The position numbers were made by a program, and so were the translations under genes. The notes beneath the pieces were generated by a model. That model ran no database searches. It had not been told where the DNA came from and worked only from the letters and a program-made list of their open reading frames with translations. Below are positions 60,827 to 64,000 of a stretch of 64,000 bases of DNA, one piece after another; position 1 is the stretch's first letter, and the number at the start of each line of letters is the position of its first letter. The stretch spans positions 62,001 through 126,000 of the forward strand of contig JANWXD010000004.1 in NCBI GenBank assembly GCA_025055455.1, in the 5' to 3' direction. This DNA comes from Bryobacteraceae bacterium (lineage in GTDB: Bacteria; Acidobacteriota; Terriglobia; Bryobacterales; Bryobacteraceae).

Positions 60827-61966
60827 CTAAAGGTAAAGGCGCGGTACGCGTGCACTGATGCCGCACAGCACGCTGTAGGAAATGGTGCCCGCCCACCGGG
60901 CGATCTGCTGCGCGTCCACAACCACTTCCCCCGCCCGTCCGAGAAGCGTCACCGGATCTCCCGGGCGGAGATGCGGCGTCTGGCTGATGTCAATCGTGGT
61001 CAGGTCCATAGAGACCGCGCCGATGACCGGCGCCAATCGGCCGCCGGCGATCACCTTGCCGCGGTTGGAGAGCCGGTGTGGGTAACCGTCGGCATAGCCT
61101 GCCGCCAGCACGGCGATGCGCATCGGGCGCGGCGCGCGGTACATCGCTCCGTAGCCGATCTCGGCGCCCGCCGCCACATCTTTGACGGCAAGAATCACGG
61201 TCTTCCAGGTCAGCGCCGGGCGCACTTCGAGCACCCTCGCCGGGGCCGGACCGCGCGGCGGCGAGACGTAGCCGTAGAGAGCGTGGCCGGGACGGACCAT
61301 GTTGCGCCAGGCGGCCCGCCGTCCGAATGCGATGGGATTGCTGCTGGCGACGTGGACCCACCGCGGCCGGATCCCGGCGCCCGCGAGCCCGTCTAAGAAA
61401 CGCTCGAACACCGCCAGTTGCCGCTCCGTCTGATCTCGCGTGTAATCGGCGGAGGAGGCCAAGTGTGTCATGACGCCTTCCATTTCCAGGTGGGGCGCCT
61501 GCCGGATGGCTGCCACGATCGTCGCGGCATCGGGCGCCACCCCCAGGCGGCCCATCCCGCTGTCCACCTTGAGGTGAAAGGCGAGTTTGCGGCCGGCAGC
61601 CGCCGCCATGGCCTCCAGCGTCGGCAGCTGCTCCAAGGCGTGGACGACCGGCGTCAGCTCGTGCGCGAGCACGGTGTCCCGTTCCCACGGCAGCAGATCG
61701 GCCATGACCAGAATGCGCGCCCGGATCCCGGCCTGCCGCAGCGCCGCGCCTTCGCCGGCGTGACTCACCGCGAGCCAGCGCGCCCCCGCGGCTTCCAGCG
61801 CCTGCGAGACGGGCACGGCACCGTGGCCGTACGCGTCGGCTTTGACCACGGGCATGACCTCGACCGGGTCGCCCACCACAGCTTGGACGGCGCGGAAATT
61901 GGCCACAATCTGGCCCAGCGAGACTTCCACCCAGCAGCGTCGGCCCGCGGGCAGGGGAGACGTCAT
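60827..61966 (-). CDS. alr: Alanine racemase
   Basis: A 379-residue PLP enzyme that makes D-alanine for peptidoglycan. It begins with CWVEVSLGQIVANFRAVQAV. The PLP lysine is in VMPVVKADAYGHGAVPV, and the catalytic tyrosine region reads AVKDVAAGAEIGYGAMYRAP. The C-terminal domain contains GAVSMDLTTIDISQTPHL and VTLLGRAGE. Start ATG 61966 overlaps the upstream glycosyltransferase stop by 4 bp (ATGA). A longer frame toward 62683 is antisense to that gene's opposite frame and not used. Confidence 0.94.
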   Translation of the reverse strand: MTSPLPAGRRCWVEVSLGQIVANFRAVQAVVGDPVEVMPVVKADAYGHGAVPVSQALEAAGARWLAVSHAGEGAALRQAGIRARILVMADLLPWERDTVLAHELTPVVHALEQLPTLEAMAAAAGRKLAFHLKVDSGMGRLGVAPDAATIVAAIRQAPHLEMEGVMTHLASSADYTRDQTERQLAVFERFLDGLAGAGIRPRWVHVASSNPIAFGRRAAWRNMVRPGHALYGYVSPPRGPAPARVLEVRPALTWKTVILAVKDVAAGAEIGYGAMYRAPRPMRIAVLAAGYADGYPHRLSNRGKVIAGGRLAPVIGAVSMDLTTIDISQTPHLRPGDPVTLLGRAGEVVVDAQQIARWAGTISYSVLCGISARVPRLYL

Positions 61967-63042
61967 CGGCGAACCAGCCGCGCGAACAGTTGTTCGTAAG
62001 CTTCGGTGACCGCGTCCCAGCGATAGCGCTCGCGCACCAGCGCCTCCGCCTTGCGCCGCCACTCCTCGCGCTCGCCCTCTGGCATGGCCAGCACGGCCCG
62101 GATCTTTTCGGCCAGATCCTCGCGAAACGGGATCGCGGCGCCGGCGGCGACCTCGGCATTTTCCGGCGTCTCCAGATACAGCACCAGGGCGCCCCGTCCC
62201 ATGGCCTCGATCAAAGCCGGATGCGTGCCGCCCACTTCGGTGGCATGAATGTAAGCAAAACAGTGCGACAGCAGCTCGTGATAGCCGCGCCCGTAGATGG
62301 CGCCGGGGAAGAGGATGCGCGGGTCGCTTGTGGCGCGTACGCGACGAATGTAATCTGCGGCGTAGGGGGCGTCGCCGACCATCACCAGCCGGTGATCCGT
62401 TTCCACCCTCTCGAAGGCCTCGCGCACCAGCAGCGCGTTGTTTTCCGGCTCCATGCGGCTGACGTAAAGAAAGTAGCAACCCGGCTGCAGGCCCAACTGA
62501 TCCAGCGTATCGGTGGTGGCCAGTTTGCCCGTCTCGGCGCCGTAAGGGATGTAGGTGGTCTCCTTGCCGTAGCGGTGAAAGTAATAATTGCTGATCGTGC
62601 GCGCGTCCGCCACCACGGCCGAGGGGAACCACGTGGCCAGCCGTTCGGAGATCCGGTACCAGGTCTTGGCGAGCGCGTTCCACTTCCGGCGCTGGCGTTC
62701 GATGCCGTCCACGTTCAACGCCACTGGAATCCCCGCCCAGCGGGGGAGCAGGGTGAAGAGGGCGTTGGCGGCGTTACAGTACAGCGCGGCGTCGGTCCGG
62801 TGGCGCAAAAGGTGCAGGGTGGAGAGAAAGGTGTGCACGATCGTGTCAAGATACTTGTGCCGGATGGTGGGCAAGTGCACCAGCCGGGCACCCCTCCACA
62901 CGGGGGGCCCACTCCGGCCCCGGCAGTAGACCGTGACGACGTGTCCGCGGGCCGCCAGTCGGGCCGATAACTCCTCGGCGAAGGTCTCGAATCCGCCGTA
63001 GCGCGCGGGAATGCCGCGCGTTCCGAGGATGGCCAGCTTCAT
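61963..63042 (-). CDS. Glycosyltransferase family 4 with DUF1972 N-terminus
   Basis: A 359-residue GT-B-fold glycosyltransferase for surface polysaccharide. The N-terminus MKLAILGTRGIPARYGGFET then FAEELSARLAARGHVVTVYC is the DUF1972 signature (rhamnosyltransferase-like). The C-terminal half has YVSRMEPENNALLVREAFER and a domain with SHCFAYIHATEVGGTHPALI then EAMGRGALVLYL, the acceptor/nucleotide-binding Glu region. Sugar specificity is unknown. It lies between alr (overlap of 4 bp) and a GT2 gene (adjacent, start next to the stop), so all three share one transcript. Confidence 0.9.
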   Translation of the reverse strand: MKLAILGTRGIPARYGGFETFAEELSARLAARGHVVTVYCRGRSGPPVWRGARLVHLPTIRHKYLDTIVHTFLSTLHLLRHRTDAALYCNAANALFTLLPRWAGIPVALNVDGIERQRRKWNALAKTWYRISERLATWFPSAVVADARTISNYYFHRYGKETTYIPYGAETGKLATTDTLDQLGLQPGCYFLYVSRMEPENNALLVREAFERVETDHRLVMVGDAPYAADYIRRVRATSDPRILFPGAIYGRGYHELLSHCFAYIHATEVGGTHPALIEAMGRGALVLYLETPENAEVAAGAAIPFREDLAEKIRAVLAMPEGEREEWRRKAEALVRERYRWDAVTEAYEQLFARLVRR

Positions 63043-64000
63043 CTAGCCGCGGGCGGCGCGCGAGCGGGCCATCACCTGGGGACGGGCGTTCGGGGCCGGA
63101 CGGCTCACGGGCAGGTAGCGGAACCAACCCGCCAAATATTCGTCGTTGACGCGACGCCGCTTCATGATCTCGCGCCGCTTGGCCCACACGCGCCGCCAGT
63201 GCTTGGCCAGGTACCAGAAGGCCTTGAGCGAGCTGTGCTCGCGCAGCAGGCAGCAGCCAATCACCATCAGGTCGCGCGCCGTGATCGAGAAGAAATTGCG
63301 CAGATACAGATCCCCGGTCATGTTCTTGATGCGCATCAGGAAGCGGTTCTTCACCGAGTGCATGTTGATCACCGGGGGCAGAGCCCGGCGGTTGCCCGGC
63401 AGCACTTTTCGGACGTGATAGCCCCTCGCGTGGGGCGTATAAATGCACCGCCAGCCAAGCAGTTGGGCCCGCCAGGCCACATCGGCGTCCTCGCGGTACA
63501 CGAAAAAGTCCGGATCGAAGAATTCGCCGTTGATCGAGACGTCCTCGATCATCTCCCGCCGATAGAGCGCGGCCGCCGCCGAGGCGCCAAAGACGTACTC
63601 GTAGTGGAGAAAATGGCCGTTGTCGACTTGCTGGCTGCCCCGGTCCAAATGGCGCAGCATGGGAGTGAAGTAGATCCCCGTCGAATCCACCAGCGGACGC
63701 TCCGGCAGTTCGAAGCTGGCGCTCATCGTCAGAAGCTTGCCGCAGACCGAGCCGATCCGCGGATGGATGTGCCCGGCGGCGACCATGGCCTGGATAAATC
63801 CGGGGCTCAGCAACACATCCGGGTTCAGAGTCAGCACCCAGCGGCCCGAGGACAAGCCAATGGCCTGGTTCTGCGCCGCCGCAAAGCCGATGTTTTCCCG
63901 GTTGTAGACGACCAGGCAGCGATCTTCGAATTCCCGCAAAATCGCCACGGTGCCGTCGGCGGAGGCGTTGTCTACGATGATCACTTCCTTGTTCGGGTAG
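63043..64000 (-). CDS. Family 2 glycosyltransferase, N-terminus outside window
   Basis: A partial GT2 enzyme. The frame is open to the window end, and the codons before the first in-frame Met (63984) read YPNKEVIIVDNASADGTVAI, so the real start lies beyond 64000. Visible motifs are VDNASADGTV, NRENIGFAAAQNQAIGLSSG, the DxD-like LTLNPDVLLSPGF and DPDFFVYREDADVAWRAQLL. The C-terminal 90 residues are basic (KHWRRVWAKRREIMKRRRVN). It probably builds a surface glycan with the adjacent GT4 enzyme. The stop is at 63043-63045, directly next to the GT4 start. Confidence 0.88.
   Translation of the reverse strand, partial: YPNKEVIIVDNASADGTVAILREFEDRCLVVYNRENIGFAAAQNQAIGLSSGRWVLTLNPDVLLSPGFIQAMVAAGHIHPRIGSVCGKLLTMSASFELPERPLVDSTGIYFTPMLRHLDRGSQQVDNGHFLHYEYVFGASAAAALYRREMIEDVSINGEFFDPDFFVYREDADVAWRAQLLGWRCIYTPHARGYHVRKVLPGNRRALPPVINMHSVKNRFLMRIKNMTGDLYLRNFFSITARDLMVIGCCLLREHSSLKAFWYLAKHWRRVWAKRREIMKRRRVNDEYLAGWFRYLPVSRPAPNARPQVMARSRAARG

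Noticed and set aside
1-64000. CRISPR arrays, insertion sequences and rRNA genes
   Set aside because: No regularly spaced repeats, transposase motifs or conserved rRNA stretches were seen on either strand by eye. Small degenerate cases could be missed without a search.

Overview
This 64 kb window is GC-rich chromosomal DNA that is almost entirely protein coding. It most likely comes from an acidobacterium of the Solibacter/Bryobacter type. The clearest sign is the C-terminus of the secreted hydrolase at 20881-22950, which reads like the cysteine-free, beta-rich tail domain that is strongly expanded in Solibacter (established knowledge, recognised from memory). LpxA/LpxD, a secretin with pseudopilins and an MlaF-type ATPase indicate a Gram-negative (diderm) envelope. 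ECF-sigma/CHAT clusters and many small convergent or divergent operons fit the same group. No phage genes, insertion sequences or CRISPR arrays were seen.

Layout. 1-5.4 kb: end of a class III aminotransferase, a methyltransferase, a YraN-type nuclease, galT, a coiled-coil protein and purA. 5.4-8.8 kb: a small conserved gene followed by a BchI/MoxR-like AAA ATPase and a VWA partner. 8.8-17.6 kb: glgC, an MFS carrier, a 3-hydroxyacyl-CoA dehydrogenase, ftsH, hsp20 with a structured leader, a decayed LuxR-type regulator, pepA and smpB. 17.6-23 kb: a secretin with a C-terminal cohesin-like domain, two tandem pseudopilins and a secreted alpha/beta hydrolase.

23.0-26.1 kb is the most unusual stretch. 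An intact tRNA-Gln(UUG) and a diverged second copy of it bracket a 3 kb island. Inside are the remains of a DUF1156-type DNA methylase and of a DUF499/Swt1-HEPN ATPase, which together look like a ruined anti-phage locus. Between them lie three genes that are still open: a dual-OB-like protein and two DUF488 proteins. A HEPN/MNT toxin-antitoxin pair sits just outside the right end.

27.4-33 kb: a Dabb protein, a transaldolase-like aldolase, DUF309, a cyclase-family lipoprotein, a metal P-type ATPase whose CPC motif reads CSC, and a HTH-TPR protein. 33-38.2 kb: a plus-strand cluster of ECF sigma factor, zinc-finger anti-sigma factor, unknown protein, TPR-CHAT protease-like lipoprotein and small membrane protein. 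It looks like a signal-transduction unit with a periplasmic caspase-like component. 38.2-47.3 kb: clpP, an Rrf2 regulator, a glutamine amidotransferase, a cell-wall amidase and lytic transglycosylase pair, mobA, an MlaF-like ATPase, an SH3 lipoprotein, a 53-residue zinc-ribbon protein, and the manA-aminotransferase-coaD operon. 47.9-64 kb: a phosphoesterase, the TrkH/TrkA potassium system with a MobB-like GTPase, divergent lpxD/lpxA, an M20 amidohydrolase, an UlaG-like MBL protein, an OPT transporter, a ThuA protein, an SDR, alanine racemase and two glycosyltransferases, the last running off the window.

All identifications come from reading sequence motifs, without database searches. Start sites were moved from the longest possible reading where a ribosome binding site or the expected N-terminus supported it.
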